From NCBI GenBank assembly GCA_029747015.1, contig JAKOGI010000107.1, forward strand, positions 1,039,606 to 1,103,605: a stretch of 64,000 bases of DNA, written 5' to 3'. The DNA is from Carnegiea gigantea. Its lineage: Eukaryota; Streptophyta; Magnoliopsida; Caryophyllales; Cactaceae. Positions 1 to 12,779 of this stretch are shown in pieces. Under the pieces are notes generated by a model, which was not told the origin of the DNA, ran no database searches, and saw nothing but the letters and a program-made list of their open reading frames with translations. Made by a program: the position numbers and the translations under genes. The stretch's first letter is position 1. Each line of letters starts with the position of its first letter.

Positions 1-3000
1 TTAATGCTTGCGTGGGATCTCATTTGGCGTTGTTTGATTTAGAGTGTTGTTGGATTTTTGTGTTATGACTGCCATTGTCTTAGGTTCTGCAGGCCGTGAA
101 GGATGCGTTTGAGGATACTTAGAAAGAAAGGGAAAAGGTATACTTCTCTATATTTCTTTGCTAACTAGCTTGATGAATTCGCACAAATATGTGTTAGATC
201 AAACAAACTTCAAAGCAGTCGAGCTTAATACTTACTACTTTGAAGGCTGAGGTTTATCCCTAAGTATTTTTTGTGAAATGTGAAAAATTCCTTGTTTTAT
301 TCAATGGTTGTGAGTAGTTTATATGAACTGTGAAAAATTCATTCCTTCAGTCTCTAGTTACAATGTTAAAAATATAATTGTAATTTTCAAAGTTAAATTA
401 GGAATATTAAATTAGTTTATATGTATGCTTCCAAATTATGTGGTTTATGTGCTTGTGGTAAATAGATTATATCAACTGAAAATTCTGTGATTGTTTCATA
501 TAATTAATTAGTTATTTCAATGTGTGGAGATTTTTCATTTTCAGAGATTAATTAAGGCATTATAATTAGTTAATTTGTATACTTCAAAGTTTAAAGGAAC
601 TGAACTGAACTTTCTTCTATTTTGTGAAAATGCTTTCTTTTATTTAATAGTTGTGAGTAGATTATCTGAATTGGGAAACATTCATTCATTCAGTGTATAG
701 GTAAACTATAAAAATTATAATGATAATTTTCAGAGTTAAATTAGGAATATTGAATTAGTTGATATGCATGCTTTCAAATTATGTGGTTTATGTCCTTGTG
801 GTAAACAAAGAAAAATTTACCCTGTTTGATTTGTATACCTTCAAAGAAAAAGAGAACACGTTCAATTGTTCCCTTGTTTTCCTTATATCATATGTGGAAA
901 TTTTGTATGCTTATAATTTTGAGATGTACTTATATGAATTGTTATATTATATCACCCGTTATATTTGTATGCTGATCATTTTGAGATGCAGTGGACAAAT
1001 TATTTGATATCACTGTGAAAATTCTTTCATTTTTTAATTGTGGTGAGTAGTTTTGTATGCTTTCATCCATTATATTATATCACCTATTTCATTTTTTAGA
1101 GGTTAATGAAGACAATTTATTAGTTAAGTATTTACTTTATTATCTGGTGATAAATACATGATATCAACTACTAGACATGTGTTATACATTTTGATAATCT
1201 AAAGTTTTTTTAGGGGGCGGAGGGGCTGCTAATAATTTTGAGATGTAGTTATATATTTGATATTACAGTGAGAATTCTTTCATTTTTTAATTGTGGTGAG
1301 TAGTTTTGTATGCTTTCAACCATTATATTATATCAACTGTTTCATTTTTAGAGTTTAATGAAGACAATTAATTAGTTAAGCGGCATGCTTCAAAAATAAA
1401 AAGAAAAGTATTTATTTTATTATCTGGTGATAAACCCATGATATCAACTATTAGATATGTGTTATACATTTTGATAATCTAAAGTTTTTTTTGGGGGGGA
1501 GAGACTGCTAATAATTGTTTCATTTTTTAATTGTGGTGAGTAGGCTATCTCAAATGAGATAATTCTTCCATTTAGTTTCTAGTTTAACCATTAAAAATAT
1601 AATAATAATCTAATGAGGTAAATTAAGAGTATCAAGTTAGTAGTTTTGTAAGCTTCCAAATTTAATTAGTTAATTTATATGCTTCACAAATAAAATGAAA
1701 AGTATTTCATTTATTATCTCGTGGTAAATGGATGATATCAAATGTTATATTTGTAGTGTACATTTTGATTACCAAAATGTATTTCATTGTGAAATTTAGA
1801 ACCTTGAAAAAATAAATTTCATTTTTAGAGGTTAATGAAGACAATTAATTAGTTAAATTGTATGTTTTAAAAATGAAATGGAAAGCTTTTACTTTCTACT
1901 GATAAACATATGATATCAACAGTTAGATATGTATTATACATTTTGATAATATGAAGTTCTTTTATTGGGGGTGGGAGGAGGGGGCTGCTAATAATGTTCA
2001 GATGTAATTATATCAACCGTTATATTATATCTATCGTTATATTTTGTATGCTTATTATTGTTAGCTGTACTGCGCAAATTATTTGACATCGATGTGAATT
2101 GTTTCAATTTTTAATTTTAATGAGTAGGTTATCTCAGCTGAGAAAATTCATCCATTTAGTTTCTAGTTTAACAATGAAAGATATAATAATAATCTTCAGA
2201 AGAAATTAAGAATATTGAGTTATAGTTTTGTATGCTTTCACCCATTATATTATATCACCTGTTTCCTTTTTGGAGTTTAATGAAGACAATTAATTAGTTA
2301 AGTGGTATGCTTCAAAAATAAAAAGAAAAGTATTTACTTTATTATCTATTGATAAACACATGATATCAACTGTTAGATATGTATTATACATTTTGAGAAT
2401 TTGAAGTTTTTTTGGAGGGGCGGAGGGGCTACTAATAATTGTTTCATTTTTTAATTGTGGTGAGTAGGTTATCTCAAATGAGATAGTTCTTCATTTAGTT
2501 TCTAGTTTAACCATAAAAAATATAATAATAATCTGAAGAGGTAAATTAAGAATATTGAGTTAGTAGTTTTGTAAACTTCCAAATTTAATTAGTTAATTTG
2601 TATGCTTTACAAATAAAATGAAAAGTATTTCGTGTATTATCTCGTGGTAAATAGATGATATCAAATGTTATATTTATATTATACATTTTGATTATCAAAA
2701 TGTATTTCATTTGTGAAATTTAGAACATTGAAAAAAAAACATGCCATTGTTAAATGTTAATGAAAACAATTAATTAGTTAAGTTGTATGCTTCAAAAATA
2801 AAATGAAAAGTATCTACTTTATTATCTGGTGATAAACACATGATATCAACTGTTGGATACCTGTTATATATTTTCATAATCCGAAGTTCTTTTATTGGGG
2901 AAGGGGGGAGGGGGCTGCTAATAGTTTTGAGATGTAGTTATATCAACCGTTATATTACATGTACCGTTATGTTTGTATGCTTATCATTTGGAGATTTTAA

Positions 3001-4650
3001 TTGTGGTGAGTAGGTTATCTCAACTGAGAAAATTCATCCATTTAGTTTTTAGTTTAATGATGGAAAATATAATAATAATCTTCAGAGGAAATTAAGAATA
3101 TTGGGTTAGTAGTTTTGTATGCTTTCAACTATTATATTATATCACCTGTTTCATTTTTAGAGGTTAATGAAGACAATTAATTAGTTATGTTGTATGCTTC
3201 AAAAATAAAATGAAAAGTATTTACCTTATTATCTGGTGATAAACACATGATATCAACTGTTCGATATGTATTATACAGTTTGATAATCTGATGTTATTTT
3301 AATTTTTAATTGCAGTTAGTAGGTTATCTCAACTGAGAAAATTCATCCATTTACTTTCTAGTTTAACGATAGAAAATATAATAATAATCTTCAAAGGAAA
3401 TTAAGAATATTGTGTTAGTGGTTTTGTATGCTTTCAACCATTATATTATATCACCTGTTTCATTTTTAGAGGTTAATGAAGACAAGTAATTAGTTATGTT
3501 GTATGCTTCAAAAATAAAATAAAAAGTATTTACCTTATTATCTGACGATAAACACATGATATCAACTGTTAGATATGTGTCATACAGTTTGATAATCTGT
3601 TTTTTTTTTTGGGGGGGGGAGGAGGAGCTGCTAATAATTCTGAGATATAATTATATCAAGCGTTATACTATATCAACTGTTATATTTGTATGCTTATTAG
3701 TTTGAGATATATTGGGCAAATTATTTGATATTAGTGTGAGAATTGTTTCATTTTTTAATTTTGGTGAGTAGGTTATCTCAAATGAGAAAGGTCTTCCATT
3801 TAGTTTCTAGTTTAATCATAAAAAATTTCATAATAATCTAAAGAGGTAAATTGAGAACATTGAGTTGGTAGTTTTGTAAGCTTCCAAATTTAATTAGTTA
3901 ATTTGTATGCTTCACAAATAAAGTGAAAAGTATTTCGTTTATTATCTCATGTTAAATAGATGATATCAAATGTTATATTTGTAGTGTACATTTTGATTAT
4001 CAAAATGTATTTCATTTGTGAAATTGAGAACAGTGAAAAAATAAATTTCATTTTTTGAGGTTAATGAAGACACTTAATTAGTTCAGTTGTATGCTTCAAA
4101 AATAAAATGAAAAGTGTTTACTTTATTTTCTGGTGATGAACACATGATATCAACTGTTAGATAAGTGTTATATATTTTGATAATCTGAAGGTTTTTTTGG
4201 GGGGGGGGCTGCTAATAATTTTGAGATGCAATTATATCAACCATTATATTATATCAACTATTATATTTGTATTGTTATAATTTGAAGATGTGCTGGGCAA
4301 ATTACATGATATTAGGATGAGAATTGTTTATATCAACCATTATATTATATCAACTGTTATATTTGTATCGTTATAATTTGGAGATGTGCTGGGCAAATTA
4401 CATGATATTAGGGTGAGAATTGTTTCATTTTTTAATTGTTCCATTCATTTAGGGTCTACTTAAAACTTAAACGATTAATTATAATTTTCAGAGTTAACTT
4501 AATAAAATCAGTTAATATGTATGCTTTCAATTTTTGTCATTTATTTCCTTCGGGTTAGTGAGTAAAACTCAATTGGTTGATATGTATTCTTCCAATTTTT
4601 GTCGTTTATTTCCTTGGGGTTAGTGAGTACAGTATGTCAACAATCAAAAT
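1..4650. repeat. Array of long, scrambled, diverged repeats
   Basis: The stretch is built from recurring AT-rich blocks and holds no gene. A block with ttaatgaagacaattaatta recurs near 1103, 1355, 1833, 2277, 2757, 3161, 3470 and 4060, at uneven spacing of about 250 to 590 bases. A second block, a T-run then a G-run then ggggctgctaataat, recurs near 1213, 1493, 1972, 2415, 2893, 3611 and 4198. Other shared blocks are ttgtggtgagtaggttatct and aaacacatgatatcaactgt. Blocks are dropped or duplicated between copies, so this is a composite array and not a simple tandem satellite. It could lie in a large intron, but no flanking gene was identified. Confidence 0.85.
93..137 (+). other. Exon-like segment, not open
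   Basis: A 45-base stretch sits between a plausible acceptor (ttctgcag) and a plausible donor (gtatac). All three frames contain a stop; the best frame reads AVKDAFEDT and then TAG. It may be a decayed exon or a chance match. No family was recognised. Confidence 0.15.
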
Positions 4651-4752
4651 TCTTTAATATATTTGCTTCGGTTTACTGTACTACACTGGGGAAGAGGGGG
4701 GAAACATGATGGCAGAATGTTTGATTCAATAAACACATTAATTCATTCACAG

Positions 4753-4806
4753 CAATCATGGGAGACAACTAATTACGTACCTATAATGGGAGAGGGAAGC
4801 CAAAAG
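4753..4806 (+). other. Exon-like segment of 18 open codons
   Basis: The segment follows cattcacag and is followed by gtaagt, a consensus donor. One frame is open across all 54 bases and reads QSWETTNYVPIMGEGSQK. It sits just past the repeat array. No protein family was recognised and no partner exon is visible, so this may be chance. Confidence 0.2.
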
Positions 4807-5395
4807 GTAAGTAGTTCATACCTCAAAAAGTAAGTGGTGGAAATGTGTTGAGTAATACGTTGAACTTTGAGTTTCATATGAATAATTAACTTTGAGTTAA
4901 TTGTTTTAAATTACGTTTAATCCTAATGAAAATTGTTGAATTTTCTGTATTAATTTGGTTTGTTGTTATCTTGGTTACCTCTACCTTGTGTTCTCCTAAG
5001 CAAAACATGGCGGTAACACCCCCTACATATGTCGTTACATGATAAATCTAGGATTTAATTGCTAAAATAAATAAATAGGAAAATTAGTGTGTTACAACAT
5101 CTCTTTTTCATAATGTCATGACCACAGGGTCTCTTGTGGGTGTTCATATTTGTCTAGGGTTGCTCCTACTATCTCACATCTCTTGTTCATTGATGACTAT
5201 ATTATTTTCTACAAAAAAGAGGACTAAACAACCATTATCAAGCACCTACATATTCTTTATAAGGTGGCCTCATGTCAACAAATGAATTAGTCTAAAGTAG
5301 TTGTTGCTTTCTACAAAGGATCCTCGAATCTCTTAGAAGAAGTATCACCATTTTGCTTGGCATCAGAGAGGTTCTCTCACATGACAAGTACTTAG

Positions 5396-5815
5396 TGTCA
5401 CGGGTTGATAATTTCACACAAACTCAAACCTATGTGGCATTAACAAACTCACTCAAAACCCTTCCTTAGTTTGCTAGTAAGCCTTTGCTTGACTTAGACT
5501 TGAGAAACTAAGTAAGCACACAAATACTCAAAGAGAACTTAGAGAGAAAGTGGACACATGATAGTTTGGGAGAATACTTTTTATTGCACTTAGAACGCTT
5601 GGTGTATAAATGAGCCCCCTTAGGAGTATATGTGCACATCCAGTAGACGGGGGAGATCTATTTGATCTAACGACTAATATTGTGCATCTAGAATACCTTA
5701 TTCAAATATCTAAGATTCTATACGAGTCTAGAACCCGGAACATGCTAGAACCTATTCTAGAGAAATCCAGGGTATTCTACAGAAATCCGCAGCATTCTCC
5801 CCTACTCAATCGAGC
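5396..5815 (-). repeat. 3' LTR of the gypsy element, truncated
   Basis: The segment matches 7744-8189 through shared blocks: gggttgataatttcacac, tcaaagagaactta, aatgagcccccttagg and taatattgtgcat. Its outer end is intact (tgtcacggg). Its inner end lacks the tttgtgaca terminus seen in the other LTR, so the element's deletion reaches into this copy. Confidence 0.75.
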
Positions 5816-6346
5816 AACATCCTCGTTTCCTTTTGGGATTTCACATGCCTGGATTGCCTTGCTCCCATGAGATGTCCCATCCGCTCAGTTTGCTTAGCGT
5901 GTCACCTGACCGAGGTATGTCATGTCCAACTGCTTGGCACGTTGGTCCTTTGTACATGTATGTCCCTTTTTCTTACTAGACCGTCTCTTTCTTTGGGTAG
6001 CTTCCTAAGCGATGTCGGTGGCATGAAACCCTTAAGCTCCTCATCTCTCTTGACGGTGGCTAAGTAACCTACCTCCCTCTCTCCGTGAATTGAAGTACAG
6101 CTAGCACCCTTTCCTTCTCAGCCTCCCCTCTTATAGGTATCGCATGAGCTTTCCCCTTATCCATGATGTACAAGGTACTAGCATAGGGGACTATGAAATC
6201 CTTTTCCCCATCGAAAAGTCTATTCCTCAGGAGAAGTTCCAATCATCGAGATGAGTGACAGTTATATTGACCTTACTTCTCCATGATCCAACTTAGATGT
6301 CAGCATCTCGAGCAACTCCATAAATTGGAAGGCTCTATGAATTAAC

Positions 6347-6532
6347 TCATTTCATGTAGCCCTTCTCCTTTTTATAAGGTAGACTAATCTCATCCGAGCT
6401 CTTTACCATATACAAGGTGTCCGCTCCAGTGTCCACCGTGGCTTGAAGTTTCTTACCTCCAACTATGATCTCTACATACATGCAGCCACCAGGTTGCTTC
6501 CCTACATTAGTTTGGGTAGCACTTAGGAGCAA
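6347..6532 (-). pseudogene. Retroviral-type aspartic protease remnant
   Basis: The 61-codon frame contains VDTGADTLYM, the DTG active-site motif of retropepsin-like proteases, which cleave retrotransposon polyproteins. Upstream residues (VEIIVGGKKLQATVDTGA) fit the strand before the active site in plant gypsy elements. The frame ends at a stop. Related sequence continues to about 6100 in broken frames, including a segment resembling the domain after the protease (near 6130-6230). It is part of the deleted gypsy element, and no reverse transcriptase follows. Confidence 0.7.
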
Positions 6533-6559
6533 TATTGAGGCAATCTTCTTTTCCTCTTC

Positions 6560-6766
6560 TTACCTCTCTTCTTCCATCATAAGAGTGACAATTTTACCAC
6601 GCTTTTGGCACTCAAAAACCCAATCAGGACCATTGGAAAGAAAGCATGAGATCTTCTTCAGTGTCTCATCCTTCTTACCCTTCCCCTTATCATTGAATGT
6701 TATTGGCTTAGCCTGCCTAGAAGACTTGTCTTGGTCTCTGTCACTGCCACTATCATCGTGACTCAT
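6560..6766 (-). pseudogene. gag nucleocapsid remnant with a degraded zinc knuckle
   Basis: The frame has a basic segment followed by CFLSNGPDWVFECQKRGK. This resembles a CCHC zinc knuckle (C-x2-C-x4-H-x4-C) in which the second cysteine is serine and the histidine is aspartate. Such knuckles bind the element's RNA in gag. It lies between the gag start (7457-7765) and the protease (6347-6532), in the expected gag-protease order on the minus strand. Confidence 0.6.
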
Positions 6767-7456
6767 CTAGCCTTGTCTCTTAGAAAATTCCCTCTTAAAC
6801 TCGATGAGTGACTCAGTGGTGACAATTGTCATTGCGAGGTCTTGCATCCCTTTGCTCTTCAGCTCCATCTTGGCCCATCCCTAAAGGCCATCCAGGAAAT
6901 AGTAGAGTACATTGTGCTCTCCCATCCTCAGCATATTTAAAAGTGGCTCTTAAAACTCCTTGAAATATACTCCCGAATTTGACCATCTTATGCCGAAGGC
7001 ATTGAAGCTTTGCCCTAGTCTCATATTCAGCATCCTCGAGATTAAACTATTTCTTGAGTTCCTTCTTGAACTCATCCCATGTGTTGATAGGATCGGATCC
7101 TCTTCTTACTATGTCACACCTGCGATTCCACCAAATAAGAGCAATATCTTTACGAGTGAAGGCCACTTTGCTCACCTTTTGAGCATCATGCTCGATGCCT
7201 AATGCCTCAAAATATGCCTCAAGTCCCTAGAGGAAGTTATCGATCTCTCTTGTACTCTTAGCCCAATAAAAGGTAGGAGGCCTCAGTGCATTCCCTTTTA
7301 GAGTGGTTGATACTTGGACAGATCTACCACTGGCTATGTCGCCATGCACACCTTGATTTGAGCTTCAAGAGCCTCAACCTTTGCCTTATAAGCTTTGATT
7401 ATAGCCTTACAAGCATGGAGTTTGCCATTGTTGGCGGCCTATGATGCTCAAAGGGC

Positions 7457-7765
7457 TTAAACCTCCATGTTAAAGTCGGCGACTACGGAGTTCACCACCA
7501 CTTGCATCTCTCCACGAAGCTCTTCCATGTCTGCCTCGGACTGGAGCTCTTCAATGCATTTGTCCATGTCGTCCACCCCGCCTGTTAAGGCTGACACGGT
7601 GATGTTAATCTCTGCAAGCCTTTCTTCGATAAGAGCAACCACATCGTTGTTCTTATCTTTGCCCTTCTTGCCACCTTGTTGAGGGTTTCCTGCATTGATC
7701 ATGCTTGAAGCCATGGTCTCCCAGACCGAGCTCTGATAGCAACTATCACGGGTTGATAATTTCAC
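7457..7765 (-). pseudogene. gag N-terminal region of the gypsy element
   Basis: A 102-codon frame starts near the primer binding site. The likely true gag start is the methionine of MASSMINAGNPQQGG. The rest is charged and helical, with heptad-like runs such as MEELRGEMQVVVNSVVA, suggesting a coiled coil as in many plant gypsy gag proteins. Sequence toward 6770 looks gag-like but broken. Assignment rests on position between LTR, primer site, zinc knuckle and protease more than on a domain match. Confidence 0.5.
7722..7743 (-). other. Primer binding site, tRNA-Met type
   Basis: Directly inside the upstream LTR the minus strand reads ttgctatcagagctc. Plant LTR elements primed by initiator tRNA-Met usually carry tggtatcagagc, so this is the same site with a few changes. 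Its position fixes the element's orientation. Confidence 0.6.
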
Positions 7766-8189
7766 ATAAACTCAAATCCGTAAGGTGCTAGAAAAGTCAC
7801 TTTAAACTCTTCCTTAGTTTACTGGTAAGTCTTAAGTGTTGCTTGACTTGGACTTAAAAAGCTAACTAAGCATGCATACACTCAAAGAGAACCTAGAGAG
7901 AAAGTAGACACAAGGTAGTTTGGGAGAGTGCATTGTACTGCACTTAGAATGTTGTGGGATGCTTGGTGTACAAATGAGCCCCCTTGGGGGTATATATACA
8001 CATCTACCTTCTTAATGGGCAGTGAAGCTCTATTCGATCTAATGGCTAATATTGTGCATTAAGAATACTCTACACAAATATTTAAGATTATATAAAAGTC
8101 TAGGACCTTATGGAACACTATGAAACACTTTAGAACCTATTGCAGAGAACTGCAGAGAAATCCAAGGTATGCTAGAGCGATTTGTGACA
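7744..8189 (-). repeat. 5' LTR of the gypsy element
   Basis: This LTR is complete: on the minus strand it starts TGTCACAAATCG and ends near cccgtgata. The final bases are one change away from the TGTCAC inverted repeat of the other end. It pairs with 5396-5815 in the same orientation. Confidence 0.75.
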
Positions 8190-9489
8190 TTAGGCTTATA
8201 TACTTATATTGGTAGGTCTAGGAGGACAGCTCTTGTTTGCATCAAAGATATGGTCATCAAAAGGCTTCGTGGTTTGGAATTCGGATGAGAAACTCCTATC
8301 TTAGGCGAGCAGAGAAGTCCTTATTAAACCATTACTCAAGCAATTCCTACTTATGCTATGGGCTATTTCAAGTTGCGAAGCATTCTTTGTGATGAGATTC
8401 AATAATGTTATCCTTAAATTTTTGTGGAGTTCTAAAAAGAGGAGCTAAAAAATTCAATAAATTAGCAGAGAGCATTCAAGCCTTTCAAAAAATAAAAAGG
8501 GTATGGCTTTCATGATCTTAAGGCCTATAATGTGGCCCTCATTGTCAGGCAAAATAAGCTACTCCTCCACAACCCTTTCACCTTTCTTGCTTAGCTATTT
8601 TAAGCAAGATATTACCTATAGGGCAACATCTTTTTCACTAATCTTAATCACCAACCAAGTTATACTCAACGTAGCTTATGGGAAGCAAGATATGTTATGA
8701 ACAAAGGCTCTCATTCAATTATAGGGATAGATGCTTATTAGATATTTGGCTAGATAGATGGTACTGTGTGAAAACTCCTTCAGAACTATTTCTCCAAAGG
8801 TGCCTAAATGTTATTTGAGCAAAGTGAGTAACCTCATTAACAAGGACTTTGGGAGTTATGTAAATCTCTTATGCGATAACACTTCCTTGACTGTGATGCT
8901 AACTTAATTTAAGCCTCCTATTTGGTCAATATTGGCATATGATATAAGGTCCTAACACTTCACAAAATATGGAGAATATATGGTTAAACTAAGTTTCCAC
9001 TTCTGTCTCACCCACGAACATTTGGAGATGGCTTCAACTAGTAGGCCTAATGAGTCTTATCTCTAAAAAAAAAAATTATAAAAAATGAAGGCCCCTCCAC
9101 ATACAAGGTTTTTAGTTAGAGATTATGCAATAATGCCATTCCTTATAATGAAAACCTAGGCCAAAGACTTAACTCCATAGTGCTTAACTATTCAATTTGT
9201 GGAGCTGATGTAGAGTCTACCATTAATTGCATATTTAAGTGCCCCAAGCCGCTACTATGTAGGAGCAAAGTGAATTCAATGAGCATTTGCAGAACCTAGA
9301 AAGTGAGTGCATGTGCCTCTTCTTTCATAACGCCTTTCAATAGCTAAACTTTGACGATGTCAGTTTGTTTCTAGGATAGCAGAATGTACATAACAATATT
9401 GTTTTTGCTAAGCCCCATAAGTCTCCTAGTGCCTCCATCTTCTCTGCCTAATCATCGTCCATGCCTTAAGGATGCTTATGGTGTCCACT

Positions 9490-10790
9490 TATTAGGCGAT
9501 AATTTATCGTATTTTACGTGTCCCTTCTACCTAATTTTAGCTCATATAATAATATAATCTTTAGAGTTTTTACTTGTTTTATTTGCTTTTGCAGATAATA
9601 AACTTCAAATCGAGCAAACGTCGTGAAAAGGAGCTCAAACGGACAAAAAAGAGTAAAAGCAGGCAAGAAGGGACGATAGAGGGCCCGAACCACCGTGCCA
9701 GAAATGTGGAACGGTGGGGCCGTGCCACATAGCACGGTCGTCCCCCCCCCCGTTTGCTCGGTCGTGCAATTTCCTATTTAATGCCCCGTCGGGCGTTTTA
9801 TTTGGAGGGGTCGCTCGGGGTTCTCACTGACAATTTTGGGCTAGTTTTAGTTTAGGTTTTAGCCAATAAAAACCTCAATAGGAGGATTAGATTAGGATGT
9901 TGTAGATTGTATTTTGGATTCGAAACTTTGGACTTCAAGTTCATTTCATTAATCAAACATAAGTTATCTTCTATCTCTCATTCATATGTTGTTCTTGTTT
10001 AGGTTTTGCTAGTTTAATTTTTACATTGGATTTGTTTCGCTGAGATGTTTAGTTTTCATTGTTAATCCATGTTTAGTTAGATTGATTAGATTATATTAGT
10101 TTCTTTCCCCCTCTTGTTCATGTTTGCCTTCTTCTTTGCTAGTTTAGGTTTAGTTTGGATTTTTGTATTTTGTTGATGATAGTTGTTAATTTTGGTTGGT
10201 TTGGATTGTGGCTAGCCCTTGATAGCTAATTAACCTTGTTGAGGTCCCAACCCTACCTTGTTTATGCCTAGAATCTAAAGCTTTCTTTTACGCTCGCCAA
10301 GTATTCGATGAAATTTGGGGCAATTGACTTATGTCAACAGGTGAGGTCGATTGTCTAGTGTGGGTAGAGAGAATAGCTGGGATTGGGATATAAAAATAGT
10401 CTCGTCGCTACCTAGGTCAAGGATTGTCAACCTAATAGTTTAGTTAAATTAATCCCATAAAAATAGGTGGTTAGAACAACTAGATTAGCCTAATGACCCT
10501 TGAGAAAGGGCTTAGGTGGCCTCAACGATGTAACCGATCAATTCTGAACGCTAGCATAGCTAGGGAAGGTTTGGGCTTGACTTCATTACTTGGTTTATCT
10601 TAGGTCTAATCATAGTCCTTTTATTTTCGCTTTAGTAGTTTAGTTCTATTTTCTATCCCCTTCGATTTTGCCTAAGTCTAGATGCTTTAATTAGTTCTGG
10701 TAGTTGGAAATATAACTCCCTGTAGACGACACTCCCAAATACTCAACGATACACCTTGTACTTGGAGTTTATAAATATTAAAACTTTTTC
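9490..10790 (+). repeat. Probable solo LTR inside the LINE
   Basis: About 1.3 kb separates the LINE zinc region from its RNase H region. It has no coding signal. A TATA-like box (cctatttaat, near 9771) and the terminal block agacgacactcccaaat followed by gtttataaat fit the long LTRs of Athila/Tat-type gypsy elements. The exact ends and the target duplication were not resolved, so the orientation and family are inferred. Confidence 0.5.
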
Positions 10791-10854
10791 CCTAAAACCA
10801 CTGGCTTAAATCCCTCACCTTGTAGCTCTCCTTAGAAGCTGCCCAACCCAAGTT

Positions 10855-11335
10855 TTTGGAAAATGAACTTCGATGCAATCGATCTTCGTCGTGAATGGGT
10901 TTTGTTATTCGTCATTATGAAGGAGATGTGGTGGATGTTGGCATTAAACTAGGGGCGAGCTCTCTTCTCTTAAGCAAGAAGAGGCTAATGTTTTTCTTTC
11001 TACTGTACAAATTGCATTGGATGTTGGCTTCCTTAGCCTTATAATTGAAGAAGATTGTTTACCCCTACTCCTCAAGCTCAAGCAAAGCAAGAGCCTTAAG
11101 AGCTCTCTCGAGATGGTTATTGATGAAATTTTAGTTTTTGCCTAAAAATTTAGTTTTATTTCTTGGAACCATATTTTATGAGAAGGGAATAGGGTTGTTC
11201 AGTAATTGCTCACCTTCAATCTTATGATTCTATTGACAAGATTTGGTTAGAAGAGATGCTCGAGTATACCTTAAACTTGGCCCTAGATGACATGTATACT
11301 TCTCTTATGGCTAGATAATAAATGGCTCTTGAAGC
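10855..11335 (+). pseudogene. LINE RNase H domain remnant
   Basis: Shifting frames give segments matching the RNase H-like domain that ends plant L1 ORF2 proteins: NFDA near 10867, a VIRHYEGDVV-like strand near 10905, then ALDVGFLSLIIEED near 11020-11055, and a WNHIL segment near 11165. Several frameshifts and stops interrupt it. It is the third block of the split LINE. Confidence 0.65.
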
Positions 11336-11339
11336 TCTC

Positions 11340-12470
11340 TTTATCTGATTAGAAAAAAGGAATAAAGATAGCATAGCACAATTTGCTTCAGAAAATGACT
11401 TACTATAGAACTAATAAAGTCGTCAAATATTCCTATCATTTTTCTTACAGATGTGTAGATGTCAAGTTAGCACAAATTCGATTGTACTGTTGTAAGACAA
11501 TGTGGCTAACATTCACCATTTACTATTTAATCTTATTTAAAAAAAGTTGGCACAAATTAAGTAATTATAACTGCATAATAAACTAATGGTTGATTTGTAT
11601 TATGAGCAAATGTGGAACATTACTTATGAACGTAATTTTTTTTCATTCTTCAACGACATGTATTCCTTTTTTCATATACCTAGTTTCTAACAGGGGATCA
11701 ACATAAAATAAGAATGTGTTTTTATCAAAATCAAACATAATAGTTTCTCAAAATGACACCTTAGAAAAATGATGGACCTTTTTTTTAAAGAAAAAAAGAT
11801 AAGCAATTCATTTAAACAACAATCAAAATTTTTCTCTGCATCAACAAAGTTAGCAAGATCCACACAAAACTCTCCTACCCAAACTTGCAAATTCTTCTCT
11901 AAAAATTTCACAAGTAACTAATAGTTTTTTTGGTCTAGTTCCTAGTAAGTAAATTTTCCTCCTCATGCATGTTTTCATAATCTAGTAAATAAACCAATCC
12001 TAAAGCTATATTTAATAAAAATCCAAAGAGTAATCCTCCTGTCAGTAGCCAAACCATTGAAAACCCTATCCTCAACTCTAACTAAGTTGAAATATTAACT
12101 CCTTCCTCATCAAAAGCTAGTAGAGTTAGCCCCAGTGTCACACTATCTTCCTCCTTGGTGTCACTCTCAATGTCCTAAGCCTCTAGGTTTGCTTAGTCTC
12201 CTCGGTGTCCAGGCTTTTCAATCAGGGGGTAATGATCATGCAAGAATTGATCATGCAATAGGATTTCACTACTATTAGTAATACCATGATGGAGCCGAGT
12301 AAATAGTTGTGAACATTTTTTAATAGAATACAACATTATCCCTCTCCTAGTCAGCTAGCCATAGAGGTAGATTTTCAAAGAAGGAGTTATAAGTAAAGTT
12401 TAGGAAATTGAATTTGGTAATTTTACCTGTAACATGGCTGTTAGAATGGTCTAAGACTTGGACCTTAGGT
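11340..12470. other. Intergenic, no gene seen
   Basis: AT-rich sequence follows the LINE end. Open frames of 67 and 74 codons (11383-11586 +, 11687-11911 -) have low-complexity composition and no family signal. Nothing else was recognised. Confidence 0.6.
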
Positions 12471-12471
12471 A

Positions 12472-12515
<44 letters not shown>

Positions 12516-12519
12516 ACAC

Positions 12520-12571
<52 letters not shown>
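12470..12571. repeat. GA microsatellite
   Basis: About 100 bases of (GA)n are interrupted once by a short cacacacat block. The repeat is followed by a 68-codon frame (12572-12778) with no recognised domain. Confidence 0.95.
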
Positions 12572-12572
<1 letters not shown>

Positions 12573-12779
12573 TGATCACTTCAAAGAACCAATTGTTGGA
12601 GAAGGATAAGACTTGGAGAGTTTCTAGCATGCCAAGGTTGGGAGAGATGGTGTCATCGAGGTTGAGGTTGGATACATTTAAGGAAATAAAGAAAATGCTG
12701 AGATCAATAATTGAATATGCAATCTCAGCTCAAGTGCAACAGTTAGTGGACAAACACCGTGAAGAAGGGGAGTTTTGAA

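Larger units (their letters stand above)
5396..8189 (-). mobile_element. Deleted Ty3/gypsy-type LTR retrotransposon
   Basis: Two related LTRs in the same orientation flank gag and protease remnants read on the minus strand. The outer ends are TGTCAC and GTGACA, and TTAG occurs immediately outside both (5392-5395 and 8190-8193), a likely target duplication. A primer binding site resembling the initiator tRNA-Met type lies next to the upstream LTR. Reverse transcriptase, RNase H and integrase are absent, so an internal deletion joins protease sequence to the downstream LTR. The insertion splits a LINE reverse transcriptase: its sequence stops at 5395 and resumes at 8190. Confidence 0.8.
5113..11335 (+). 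mobile_element. L1-type LINE with RNase H, 5'-truncated, interrupted twice
   Basis: Three separated blocks read as one non-LTR retrotransposon on the + strand. Block 1 (about 5113-5395) resembles the reverse transcriptase palm, with SHLLFIDDYIIF where the family has a LLFADD-type motif. Block 2 (8190-about 9490) continues it: a lost GLP-type motif, then QAIPTYAMGYFKL near 8345-8390, the DLKAYNVAL segment near 8515, and a degraded zinc-binding region near 9190-9250. Block 3 (about 10850-11330) resembles the C-terminal RNase H domain of plant L1 elements. Between the blocks lie an LTR element and a probable solo LTR. Frames contain many stops and shifts, and the endonuclease end is missing. The copy is dead. 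Confidence 0.75.
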
